This document shows, in pieces, positions 10,100 to 17,935 of a stretch of 64,000 nt of DNA (position 1 is the first letter of the stretch; every line of letters begins with the position of its first letter). The stretch comes from CBDUEF01 sp018063485 (GTDB lineage Bacteria; Pseudomonadota; Alphaproteobacteria; Rhodobacterales; Rhodobacteraceae): positions 124,001-188,000 of the forward strand of contig JBAOID010000031.1 in assembly GCA_037045435.1 (NCBI GenBank). Reading direction: 5' to 3'. The notes under the pieces are model-generated. The model did not search any database. It was given only the letters and a program-made list of their open reading frames with translations, and was not told the origin of the DNA. The translations under genes and the position numbers were made by a program.

Positions 10100-10993
10100 G
10101 TGCCAATCTCTCCTGAAACATAGGTTGCGGCGGCGTGCAGGGCAAAGGACAGGGCTTGCTGGCGCGATGAACCCCGCGCCTCGGCCACCAGATGCGCGGC
10201 CATGAAGGTATCTCCGGCGCCGGTGACCCGCGCCACCATGACGGGGAGCGGCTGGTCCGAAATCACACCCGCACCCTGCTTGCCATCGGCGCAGGGCTTG
10301 CCGCCATCGGTGACCAATACCCGCGCAGCGCCCCGCGCAAGCAATGCCAGCGCGGCCCCCTCAGCGGTTTCGGCCCGGCCTTGCGACAGGATATTTGCCT
10401 CTTCCAGATTGACGTAAAGCGTCGCCCCCGGATGGACCAGCAGCGGCAACAGCCGTTGCGCCTTGCCCGGTGAGGCCGGAGCCACCCGCAAATCGGCGGC
10501 GGCAAACAGGTTTGATGCGGCTATCTCGGTTAGCAAAGCCTCGGTCAGATTACCGTCCAGCGCGATCAGCCCCGACCAGGGGGCCAAGACAGACCCCAGA
10601 CGGCCATCGCGCAAGGGAGCCAGAAATCTTGTCGCCCGCAGCCTCAAGCGAATGGGCATCGGCAATGGCTGCGATCAGGCCATTTGCACCCTCAACCGCC
10701 ATATAGCGATCGGTGGGCAGATCATTGGAACGGTAGACATGATCCGCGTTCATCCCCATGCGCAGCGCGGTGGCCACCAGTTCATCGCCCTCGGCGTCGC
10801 GGCCAATGGCGGTCAGCAGGGCAGGGGTCAGGCCAAAGCGGCGCAGGGTCATCGCGATGTTCATCGCGACGCCCCCCGGCAGGCGGCTGATCCGTCCCGG
10901 CACATCAGCGCCCAACCGCAACGACGCAGGAGCACGCCCGATGATGTCCCACAAGACCGATCCGATGCAAAGGATGTCAGGTATATTGCTCAT
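10096..10993 (-). CDS. psuK: PfkB-family pseudouridine kinase, one frameshift
   Basis: Ribokinase-fold kinase expected to make pseudouridine 5'-phosphate, the substrate of the adjacent PsuG. The first half (MSNIPDILCIGSVLWDIIG, LPGGVAMNIAMTLRRFG) runs in one frame to about 10627; the second half carries ALDGNLTEALL and the PfkB signature VTGAGDTFMAAHLV with the catalytic Asp. Removing one A in gacaagAtttctgg (minus strand) rejoins them into about 299 residues. The start at 10993 is chosen because the sequence upstream does not look coding. The call depends partly on linkage to psuG. Confidence 0.85.
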
Positions 10994-11050
10994 CGTCAGG
11001 TTTTGACGCTGCAATCGGGGCAAGGCAAGAGGCGACGAGACGGCACGGCC

Positions 11051-11344
11051 TCAGGGATGCGCATTTTTCCAGGCGGTCTCGAAGGTGGCGATGCTGGCAG
11101 CGGGCGGAACCGACGTTGAAAGCGTCACCACATCGCCATTATGGGTGACCGCAACCGGACCGACCCCCGGCACGAGCATGGAGGGATCGTGGGTTTCGAT
11201 ATAGGCGCGGGTGGTGTAGAAAAACACCCAGCCAAAGTCTTTCGTCAGCGTCTTTTCCGTGAGCAGCACGAAATCATGTTTTGCAGGCGCAATCACCGCC
11301 TTGGTGAAAGCGGCTTCGGCCTGTTCCAGCGTGTTGATCGTCAT
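11051..11344 (-). CDS. Imm35/YrhB-like immunity protein
   Basis: 97 residues from the ATG at 11344, preceded by GAGGG 10 bases upstream. The core LTEKTLTKDFGWVFFYTTR, then YIETHD and GVGPVAVTHNGDVV, matches the Imm35 (YrhB) fold, whose hallmark is the FGWVFFY strand and a following GxGPxxV. It sits 28 bp after the PAAR toxin gene on the same strand, the usual place for a cognate immunity gene. It has no signal peptide, so it would act in the cytoplasm against incoming toxin. An in-frame ATG at 11443 exists but would overlap the toxin and add an unrelated hydrophobic segment. Confidence 0.75.
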   Translation of the reverse strand: MTINTLEQAEAAFTKAVIAPAKHDFVLLTEKTLTKDFGWVFFYTTRAYIETHDPSMLVPGVGPVAVTHNGDVVTLSTSVPPAASIATFETAWKNAHP

Positions 11345-11372
11345 TTGATCAGCCCTCGTTTGCCAAGCCGTT

Positions 11373-12216
11373 TCAAGGTATGATCCCCCAACCAATATTG
11401 CTGCCACCGTCAGAATTGTACCGCTCGTTCGCCCTGTCGACATCCGTTATCACCTCCGGCGGATTTCCATCGCCCCAATTCTGGGCCTCGACAATGCCCA
11501 CGGTGCCGCCGTCATTGGCCAAAATCACCACATGCGAGCCGGTGCCACCGGAATACCCGATCCCGACCACGGCCATGGTGCCCGGCCCACCGGCCCGGAC
11601 CGCGTCATAGGCGCTTTTGAAAGTCAGAACCCCAGCCCAGCTTGGTGTTGAACCGGTCCTCGATGTCAGAGAAAGAGCCATCCCCGTCATTGGTCGAGGT
11701 GGCATCGGGATCGCGTCCCGACAATCGCGCGGCCACCGCATCAATGATATTGCCGCAATTCACCGTGCCGCCATTGGGGTTCACCTCGTCAACCGCTGCC
11801 TGCAAATTCGCGCCGGGGGTCAGGAAATCCACAACGGCTTTCACCTTCTCTTTGACCCAGGCCAGCATCTTGCCGATCATGGAGCCAATCCCGCCCGGTA
11901 CAGCGGACGATCCGCCGATCTCGCCGATCAGCACTGTCGGGAACCCTGCCACGATCGAGCCGCCATGTGCGGTGGCATCTCCCATTCGGGCGGCCGGCAT
12001 CCCCATGATCATCACGCCCGCCGAGCCTTTGACGATGCTGTCGGGCGGGCCGACACAAACGCATATATCGCCGACCTTGGCCGCAGGCATTCCCCCGATC
12101 AGAACGGTTGGCGCGCCGGGGGCGACGATTGGGCCACCAACATGAGGAATCGGCGGCGTTCCCGGTGTTACCATCGGGCAGACATGCATATCGCCAAGGC
12201 GCGCTGCGGGCGGCAT
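11373..12216 (-). CDS. PAAR-domain protein with C-terminal papain-fold (Tox-PL-like) toxin, one frameshift
   Basis: About 280 residues once joined. Residues 1-98 form a double PAAR-like unit (PPAARLGDMHVCP, PTVLIGGMPAAKVGD, MIMGMPAARMGDATAHGG), the cone that tips a type VI secretion spike. After a short helical linker (MLAWVKEKVKAVVDFL) comes a C-terminal domain with GGTVNCGNIIDAVAARLSG (Cys154) and, after the shift, GTGSHVVILAND (His near 228) and VGIVEAQNWG, the Cys-His-acid layout of papain-fold toxins of the glutamine-deamidase/peptidase type. The frame breaks at the G run 11628-11631; one G fewer restores it. No other T6SS gene is in the window. The enzymatic activity is inferred from motifs only. 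Confidence 0.8.
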
Positions 12217-12299
12217 ATGACTTCCTCGAATAAACCCTTTAACAATCCGCAGTTGGTAGCATAGACCGCTGGGGAAATCACGTCAAAACGGCATCCCTT

Positions 12300-12471
12300 G
12301 GCAGGGGCGCATCTAACCGGCTTGCATCCAGCCTCCACCCAGGCTAAAGACCGCGCACTTCACAGGCGAGGCTTGGGCCGATGGGGGGAGAAATCCTTCA
12401 TGGGTCCGCCGGTTGGGTCACAAGACCTAAAGACAGCTTTGCCGAGGATTGAAACCGGAAAGGATAAAGAC
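12300..12471 (+). promoter_or_regulatory. Structured leader upstream of rpsB
   Basis: Inverted repeat CTAACCGGC (12313-12321) with GCCGGTTGG (12408-12416) can close an RNA domain of about 100 nt that contains an inner hairpin AGCCT/AGGCT (12330-12345) and a purine-rich GGGGGGAG segment. Such a structured 5' region would suit autogenous control of the ribosomal protein S2 operon, but no named leader family was recognised. Confidence 0.35.
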
Positions 12472-13230
12472 ATGGCTCTTCCAGAGTTTTCCATGCGCCA
12501 ACTGCTTGAAGCTGGCGTTCACTATGGCCACCAGACTGCCCGCTGGAACCCCAAGATGGGGCAATACATCTACGGTGACCGCAACGGCATCCATATTCTC
12601 GATTTGACGCAGACCGTCCCGATGCTGGATCAGGCGCTGAAAATCGTGCGTGATACCGTCGCCAAGGGCGGCCGTATCCTGTTCGTCGGCACCAAGCGTC
12701 AGGCGCAAAAGCCCGTCGCCGAAGCCGCCGAGAAATGCGCGCAGTATTACATGAACCACCGTTGGCTGGGCGGCACGCTCACCAACTGGCAAACCGTGTC
12801 CAAATCCATCCAGCGCCTCAAGCAGCTTGATGAAGTGCTGGGCCACGGCGCCGAAGGCCTGACCAAGAAAGAGCGTCTTGGCATGGAACGCGAGCAGGGC
12901 AAACTGCAAGCCTCGCTGGGCGGCATCCGTGAAATGGGCGGTGTTCCTGACCTGTTGTTCGTGATCGACGTTGGCAAGGAAGATCTTGCAATCTTGGAGG
13001 CCCAAAAACTGGGCATCCCGGTTGTGGGCATCGTTGACACCAACAACTCGCCCAAAGGCGTGAACTTTGTGATCCCCGGCAACGACGACGCGGCCCGCGC
13101 TATCGGCCTTTATTGCGATCTGGTTGCCCGTGCGGCGCTTGACGGCATGTCGGCCCAGATGGGCGCTGCCGGCATCGACCTGGGCGCGCTGGAAACAGCC
13201 CCTGTAGAAGAAGCCGTCGCCGAGGCCTGA
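12472..13230 (+). CDS. rpsB: 30S ribosomal protein S2
   Basis: 252 residues beginning MALPEFSMRQLLEAGVHYGH, the canonical alphaproteobacterial S2 start, with GGAAAGG about 10 bases upstream. Family segments ARWNPKMGQYIYGDRNGIHI, MNHRWLGGTLTNWQTV and VGIVDTNNSP are intact. S2 binds the 30S head-body junction and is needed for S1 docking. It is followed 76 bp later by tsf, the usual rpsB-tsf operon. The longer upstream reading frame reaching back to 12298 is leader. Confidence 0.98.
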   Translation: MALPEFSMRQLLEAGVHYGHQTARWNPKMGQYIYGDRNGIHILDLTQTVPMLDQALKIVRDTVAKGGRILFVGTKRQAQKPVAEAAEKCAQYYMNHRWLGGTLTNWQTVSKSIQRLKQLDEVLGHGAEGLTKKERLGMEREQGKLQASLGGIREMGGVPDLLFVIDVGKEDLAILEAQKLGIPVVGIVDTNNSPKGVNFVIPGNDDAARAIGLYCDLVARAALDGMSAQMGAAGIDLGALETAPVEEAVAEA

Positions 13231-13306
13231 TCAGGCCAGTCAAACAACACAGTCGGCGGGGCCAAAACCCCGCCGCACTCATTTGCAGATTTCAGGAGAA
13301 TGTGAC

Positions 13307-14203
13307 ATGACCGTCACCGCACAAATGGTGAAAGAACTGCGCGACAGCACCGGCGCAGGCATGATGGATGCGAAAAAAGCACTGGTCGAAACCAATGGTG
13401 ATATGGAAGCCGCCGTTGATTGGCTGCGCACCAAGGGCCTTGCCAAAGCCGCCAAGAAGGCCGACCGCGTTGCCGCCGAGGGCCTTGTCGGCGTGGCCGT
13501 TTCCGGCAACCGCGGCGTTGCCGTCGAAGTGAACTCGGAAACCGATTTCGTTGGCAAGAATGCCGATTTCCAGCGCGTGGTGCGTGACATCACCAAAACC
13601 GCCATCCGCTGCGACGATATCGAAGCGCTCCGCAAGGCTGATCTTGCAGGCCAACCGGTTGAGTTGGTGGTTCAGGAAACCATCGCCACCATCGGCGAAA
13701 ACCTGAGCCTGCGTCGTATGGCTGTGGTCGAGGGAGATCACGTTGCGTCTTATGTCCACAACGCGGTGACCGATGGCCTTGGCCGTATCGGCGTGCTGGT
13801 TGCGATCAAGGGCAAAGACAACGGCATCGCCAAGCAGATTGCCATGCACGTCGCAGCTACCAACCCGCTGGCTCTGTCAGAGGCCTCACTTGATCCCGAA
13901 GTTGTCGCCCGTGAGCTTTCGGTGCAGACCCAGAAGGCCATGGAAGAAAATGCGGCTTCGGCGAAACCGAAACCGGCTTCTGTGATCGAGAACAACATCA
14001 TTCCGGGCCGGATGAAGAAATTCATCGCGGAATCAACCTTGATGGGGCAGGCTTTCGTGATGAATCCTGACATCACCGTTGCACAAGCCGCGAAAGACGC
14101 CGGCGTTGAAGTGACCGGTTTCGTGCGCATGGGCGTGGGCGAAGGCATCGAAAAAGAGAAAGAGGATTTCGCAGCCGAAGTCGCCAAGACGCTGAAAGGC
14201 TGA
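13307..14203 (+). CDS. tsf: Elongation factor Ts
   Basis: 298 residues, nucleotide exchange factor for EF-Tu. The start at 13307 follows CAGGAGA by 5 bases and gives MTVTAQMVKELRDSTGAGMM. The signatures TGAGMMDAKKAL and NSETDFVGKN are present, and the C-terminus carries the coiled-coil and dimerisation region. It is cotranscribed with rpsB and ends just before two stacked hairpins. Confidence 0.98.
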   Translation: MTVTAQMVKELRDSTGAGMMDAKKALVETNGDMEAAVDWLRTKGLAKAAKKADRVAAEGLVGVAVSGNRGVAVEVNSETDFVGKNADFQRVVRDITKTAIRCDDIEALRKADLAGQPVELVVQETIATIGENLSLRRMAVVEGDHVASYVHNAVTDGLGRIGVLVAIKGKDNGIAKQIAMHVAATNPLALSEASLDPEVVARELSVQTQKAMEENAASAKPKPASVIENNIIPGRMKKFIAESTLMGQAFVMNPDITVAQAAKDAGVEVTGFVRMGVGEGIEKEKEDFAAEVAKTLKG

Positions 14204-14225
14204 TCGGGTTTCAAGGAACAGGGCA

Positions 14226-14251
14226 GGGGGTTGATGGGCTCATCAGCCCCC
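14226..14251 (+). terminator. Hairpin terminating rpsB-tsf
   Basis: Eleven-base stem GGGGGTTGATG and CATCAGCCCCC (one G-T pair) around GGCT, followed by a broken T-rich stretch TTTGCTTT. Confidence 0.75.
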
Positions 14252-14267
14252 TTTGCTTTGCGGCATG

Positions 14268-14301
14268 AAAAAAAGGTGCGGCCCTGGGGACCGCACCTTT
14301 T
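14268..14301. terminator. Bidirectional rho-independent terminator
   Basis: Stem AAAAGGTGCGG (14271-14281) with CCGCACCTTTT (14291-14301). Read leftward it ends in seven T (14268-14274), so it is a stronger terminator for transcription from the luxR side; rightward it backs up the tsf terminator. Confidence 0.8.
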
Positions 14302-14369
14302 GGTGCCACGCCAAGGGGATGAGGCGGCACCAGGTTGACTACGGTACGAAAGAAATGCTTTCGTGCCGT
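14268..14369 (-). ncRNA. Candidate structured RNA (three hairpins) on minus strand
   Basis: Read leftward, three hairpins lie in a row: ACGGCACGAAAG/CTTTCGTACCGT (14341-14369), GGTGCC/GGCACC (14302-14331) and the T-tailed terminator (14268-14301). The loop of the second holds CCTCATCCCC, an anti-Shine-Dalgarno-like tract. This may be the 3' end of the luxR transcript or a separate small RNA; I see no clear promoter between it and luxR. Confidence 0.35.
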
Positions 14370-14533
14370 CCACAGGGAGAGGCCGGGCGCAACCACGCCA
14401 GACCGAGTAAGCAGACGGATTCAGGAACAAAATAGATCCGATCACCGTCCGCCGTTCCTGATAACCAACGTCACCACTCACGGAACAGAGATATTTTTGC
14501 GCTTTGGGGCGGAAAAAGAAAGTAAGGGAATCC

Positions 14534-15361
14534 TTACCTTGCTGCTATCCCCAAATCCTGAGCGATGGCCTGGGGGGCACTACTCTCTTGCGTATACGGC
14601 CGCGGCTGCAAAGGGAAAATCAGGTTCATCAGCGATGCCTTTGCCACCGCCTGCGCGGTGGTTGATACATCCAGCGCCGCGCGCGCCAGCCGCAGGTGCT
14701 TTTCCACCATCGCAGGTGAAACGTCCATCAAAAGCGCGATATCCAGAGTGGCTTTGCCATCGGCAACCCATTCCAGCACCTCGCGCTGGCGCGCTGTCAG
14801 AGTGCATTTCCGGCCCGTCATGGGGAACTGGATGATCTTCATATGCATCATATGGGCCACGGCCAACAAATCAGTGCCTCTTTGCGCAAAGATATTGTCC
14901 ACCGCCACATGATCCAAACCCGGATCTGCGATCAAGCCCATGGCACCCTTTGAGCGGCTGGAACTTGCCGGAAAACTGATGGTGATACCGGCTATGATGC
15001 CAGCAGCAATATTCTGCTGAACAGTTTCGGCCTCTTCGGCACTCAATTGGCCCGCCAACAGGGCCTCGCGCACCCAGGTCCAGGTGATGGCGCCGTCATG
15101 GGTCTGCGCCCAGCGATAGGCAGGCGTCTTGGAGTAAAACCCATTGCGAAAATAGCGCTGCGCATAGCCGGCGTCCGCCGTCGTCAGAAACAAGGCGTCA
15201 TCGGGATCGCCAAGGCTTTTGGCTGAGCGAAAGCGCGTGTAGCCATAATTGACATGAGAAAAGCCAAGCCCGGCAAAATAGCGCGTCGCAGCCTCCCAAA
15301 CCTCGGCGGTGCTTACTGCCTCGGCAATACGCATCAATGTCGCAAGTGTCTCCAAAGGCAT
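14534..15361 (-). CDS. LuxR-family regulator with autoinducer-binding domain (orphan)
   Basis: 275 residues. Residues about 20-170 form an autoinducer-binding-type domain (aromatic-rich HVNYGYTRF, YFRNGFYSKTPAYRWA, TWTWVREALL, GITISFPA), followed by a LuxR helix-turn-helix with LTARQREVLEWVADGKATLDIA and VEKHLRLARAALDV. No luxI-type synthase is in the window, so it is a solo receptor. The start at 15361 has GGGGGA 6 bases before it. An AT-rich palindromic promoter region lies upstream. The ligand may be an acyl-homoserine lactone or another molecule. Confidence 0.88.
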   Translation of the reverse strand: MPLETLATLMRIAEAVSTAEVWEAATRYFAGLGFSHVNYGYTRFRSAKSLGDPDDALFLTTADAGYAQRYFRNGFYSKTPAYRWAQTHDGAITWTWVREALLAGQLSAEEAETVQQNIAAGIIAGITISFPASSSRSKGAMGLIADPGLDHVAVDNIFAQRGTDLLAVAHMMHMKIIQFPMTGRKCTLTARQREVLEWVADGKATLDIALLMDVSPAMVEKHLRLARAALDVSTTAQAVAKASLMNLIFPLQPRPYTQESSAPQAIAQDLGIAAR

Positions 15362-15438
15362 TATGGTTCCCCCAATGGTGGCATAATGCCGCAGTCAGAC
15401 CCGGATGCAAGCGCCACTGCATCTGCCCGGGTGTTTTG

Positions 15439-15471
15439 CCATAATATTACATAATATTGATTATGGGACAA
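15439..15471 (-). promoter_or_regulatory. AT-rich promoter/operator upstream of luxR
   Basis: Inverted arms CCATAAT (15439-15445) and ATTATGG (15460-15466) enclose two direct copies of CATAATATT (15440 and 15450). On the minus strand TTGTCC (15466-15471) and TAATAT (15444-15449) sit 16 bp apart and could be the luxR promoter, with the repeats as operator. Confidence 0.4.
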
Positions 15472-15528
15472 TTTGGCAGATGAAGCACAGCGTCTGTTTG
15501 ACGCCTGCTCCGAGCAAGAATGGGAAAT

Positions 15529-15606
15529 TGGCGCACCCAGCACGATTTCGAACGTGCGACCTTTGCCTTCGGAGGGCAACGCTCTATCCAGCTGAGCTAT
15601 GGGTGC
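15529..15606 (-). tRNA. tRNA-Arg (anticodon CCG)
   Basis: Full cloverleaf with acceptor GCACCCA/TGGGTGC, discriminator G and encoded CCA, D arm AGCTCAGCTGGATAGAGC, anticodon stem TTGCC/GGCAA with loop CTCCGAA, and T arm with TTCGAAATC. It reads codon CGG. Confidence 0.97.
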
Positions 15607-15661
15607 CTGTGCCGTGCCGATCAATTACAGGACTGGCGCGGCGGATGCAATTGCCGTTTTT

Positions 15662-16876
15662 CTAACCGAACAATTCATGGCAAAACTCCAGGGCGGAGAT
15701 CAGCACATCGGCCTCGTCGGTTGTGTTGTAAAGCCCGAAAGAGGCCCGACAAGTCGCCCCAACGCCCAAGTGCTGCATCAGCGGCATCGCGCAATGGGTT
15801 CCCGCACGCACCGCCACGCCACGCTTGTCCAGAATTGTTGATATATCATGGGCATGTGCGCCACCATTCATAGTAAAGCTGAAGATGGCACCCTTGCCTG
15901 CGGACTGTCCTTGCACGTTCAGCCAGTTCAATCCGGCCAGCTTTGCACTTGTATAGTCGCGCAAGCTGCGCTCATGTGCGGCGATCTTGTCCATCCCCAG
16001 ATGCGTCAGGTAATCGAGTGCCACCCCCAGACCGATCTGTTGCACAATCCCCGGCGTTCCCGCCTCGAATTTCATCGGCGCGTCGTTATAGCTGACGGTT
16101 TCACGGGTCACTTCGCGGATCATATCACCGCCGCCCAGGAAGGGCCGCATCTCGGCCATCCGTTCAGGCTTGATGAAGATCGCCCCCGAACCGCTTGGCC
16201 CGTATAGCTTATGCCCGGTGATGGCATAGAAATCGCAGCCGATTGCCTGCACATCCACCGGCATATGCACCGCCGCTTGCGAGCCATCGACCAGCACCGG
16301 CACGCCTTTGGCCCCGGCGCAAATCGCCGCTACATCCACAACAGACCCCAGCACATTCGACATATGCGTCACCGCCACCAATTTGGTGCGCGGACCAATG
16401 GCGTCAATCACCGCCTGCGGGTCAAGATCACCCTGCCCGTCGATCTCCACCCATTTCAGCACCACACCCAGGCGCTCACGCAGAAAATGCCAGGGCACGA
16501 TATTGGCGTGATGCTCCATGATGCTGAGCACGATCTCGTCCCCTGCCTGCAAGCGCGGCGCGGCCCAGGCATAGGACACCAGATTGATCCCTTCGGTCGC
16601 CCCGGTCGTGAAAACGATCTCGTCTTCGCTTCTGGCGTTCAAAAAACGCGCAACCTTGCCACGCACCGCCTCGTAATTCTCGGTAGCAAGATTGGAAAGG
16701 GTATGCAGGCCCCTGTGAACATTGGCATATTCGTGGGAATAGGCCCGGGTGATCGCATCAATCACCGCTTGCGGCTTTTGTGCCGAGGCGCCGTTATCGA
16801 GATAGACCAGAGGCCGGTTGTTCACCTGACGCGACAGGATGGGAAAATCAGCCCGTATCTTGTTGATATCATACAT
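15662..16876 (-). CDS. sufS: SufS-type cysteine desulfurase
   Basis: 404 residues, group II desulfurase supplying sulfur to the SufBCD scaffold from L-cysteine with PLP. Visible: LDNGASAQKPQAV, the PLP lysine in YAITGHKLYGPSG, and the active Cys in VRAGTHCAMPLMQHLG. It is the last gene of the leftward suf operon; its ATG region overlaps the end of the preceding Yip1-like gene by 8 bp. No SufE or SufU gene follows within the window. A second desulfurase lies at the front of the operon. Confidence 0.96.
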   Translation of the reverse strand: MYDINKIRADFPILSRQVNNRPLVYLDNGASAQKPQAVIDAITRAYSHEYANVHRGLHTLSNLATENYEAVRGKVARFLNARSEDEIVFTTGATEGINLVSYAWAAPRLQAGDEIVLSIMEHHANIVPWHFLRERLGVVLKWVEIDGQGDLDPQAVIDAIGPRTKLVAVTHMSNVLGSVVDVAAICAGAKGVPVLVDGSQAAVHMPVDVQAIGCDFYAITGHKLYGPSGSGAIFIKPERMAEMRPFLGGGDMIREVTRETVSYNDAPMKFEAGTPGIVQQIGLGVALDYLTHLGMDKIAAHERSLRDYTSAKLAGLNWLNVQGQSAGKGAIFSFTMNGGAHAHDISTILDKRGVAVRAGTHCAMPLMQHLGVGATCRASFGLYNTTDEADVLISALEFCHELFG

Positions 16877-17456
16877 TCGTAACAGCGCCCCCTAAGATCA
16901 CCAAAACCACGGCAAGGATCAGCGAGGTTGCAAACAGCGTGCCGATGATGCTGGCGAACACCTTTACTGCCGAGACGAATCCGTGCAGCTCCATGATGAA
17001 TTGTGTCAGCATCCACAAGAACACCACGAATCCCACAAATCCAAGCGCTTCTGCAATCACCGGGACCGCCAATGTGATCAGTTGAGCCACCTGAAACAGG
17101 ATCAGCACGAACTCTAGCCAGGCCGTCAGCGCCAAAGCACCCGGCAGAGTCCCCTTGCCGCCAAACCGCCGCCCTACCCCATGCATCAGCAGCGCCACCA
17201 GGATCAGGATGACAGATTGCAGCACCGCCAGCTTCACCGGATTGCCAAACACCGCCGCCATTTGCGCATCCTCGCGCAGCGGCGAGAGCAGAAAGGTCAG
17301 GCTCGACAACATGGTCGAGCAAACCGCCATCAAGAACAGCGCGGTCAGGCCGGCCTGCAAGGACAGGCCCATGTCCAAAATGGCCCGCGCCCCTGCGCGC
17401 GGATCCTGCACGGTGCGAAAAGCCGCACGGATCAAACTGTCAGCTGTAATGCTCAT
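16869..17456 (-). CDS. Yip1-domain integral membrane protein (first copy)
   Basis: 195 residues with about five hydrophobic helices (LSLQAGLTALFLMAVCS, LAVLQSVILILVALLMHGVG, ALALTAWLEFVLILFQVAQL, GFVVFLWMLTQFIMELHGF). The layout matches bacterial Yip1-domain proteins of unknown role. It overlaps the next Yip1-like gene (ATGA) and sufS, so all are translated from one message. Its retention inside the suf operon suggests a link to Fe-S assembly at the membrane, which is untested inference. Confidence 0.75.
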   Translation of the reverse strand: MSITADSLIRAAFRTVQDPRAGARAILDMGLSLQAGLTALFLMAVCSTMLSSLTFLLSPLREDAQMAAVFGNPVKLAVLQSVILILVALLMHGVGRRFGGKGTLPGALALTAWLEFVLILFQVAQLITLAVPVIAEALGFVGFVVFLWMLTQFIMELHGFVSAVKVFASIIGTLFATSLILAVVLVILGGAVTNV

Positions 17457-17935
17457 ACCTTGTGTTCCACCTCATGCAACATGCTGATCCATATCCACAA
17501 AAAACCAGCAGCCACGATACTTCCGATCAGATTTGCCTGCACGCCCGGCCCGATCATTCCCGCAACCAGTCCGCGTAACAGCATCCCCGGCGCCACCGTC
17601 AGCAGGGCCGCGAACAGTGCAAGTCGCGCATGATAATGGCTGCCCTGCCCGCCCATCGCCCGCGCGATCCAGCGGCTGATCAAAGCCACGCCATACCAAA
17701 GCGGAATCGAGGCCAGCAGCGCCAAACCCGCCGCCACCAGCCGTTGCACCATCGGCACCTCGGGCTGCATCAGGCTTTGGCGCGACAAAACCGGCCAAAG
17801 CGACACAAAAGCCAGCACCAGAAAAGCCACCAGCAGGCTGAACGCAAAAGGCTCGGATTGCCCGCGCGCCACATGCCTTCGGATCACCTCACGCGGGCGT
17901 ACCCAGCCTTGCACGATATCGGCGGTGACCGACAT
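17453..17935 (-). CDS. Yip1-domain integral membrane protein (second copy)
   Basis: 160 residues with four to five hydrophobic helices. An N-terminal VQGWVRPREVIRRHV segment resembles the start of Yip1-domain proteins. The ATG at 17935 directly follows the TAG of sufD with no spacer. It shares fold and arrangement with its downstream neighbour, likely an ancient duplication or a heteromeric pair. Confidence 0.72.
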   Translation of the reverse strand: MSVTADIVQGWVRPREVIRRHVARGQSEPFAFSLLVAFLVLAFVSLWPVLSRQSLMQPEVPMVQRLVAAGLALLASIPLWYGVALISRWIARAMGGQGSHYHARLALFAALLTVAPGMLLRGLVAGMIGPGVQANLIGSIVAAGFLWIWISMLHEVEHKV

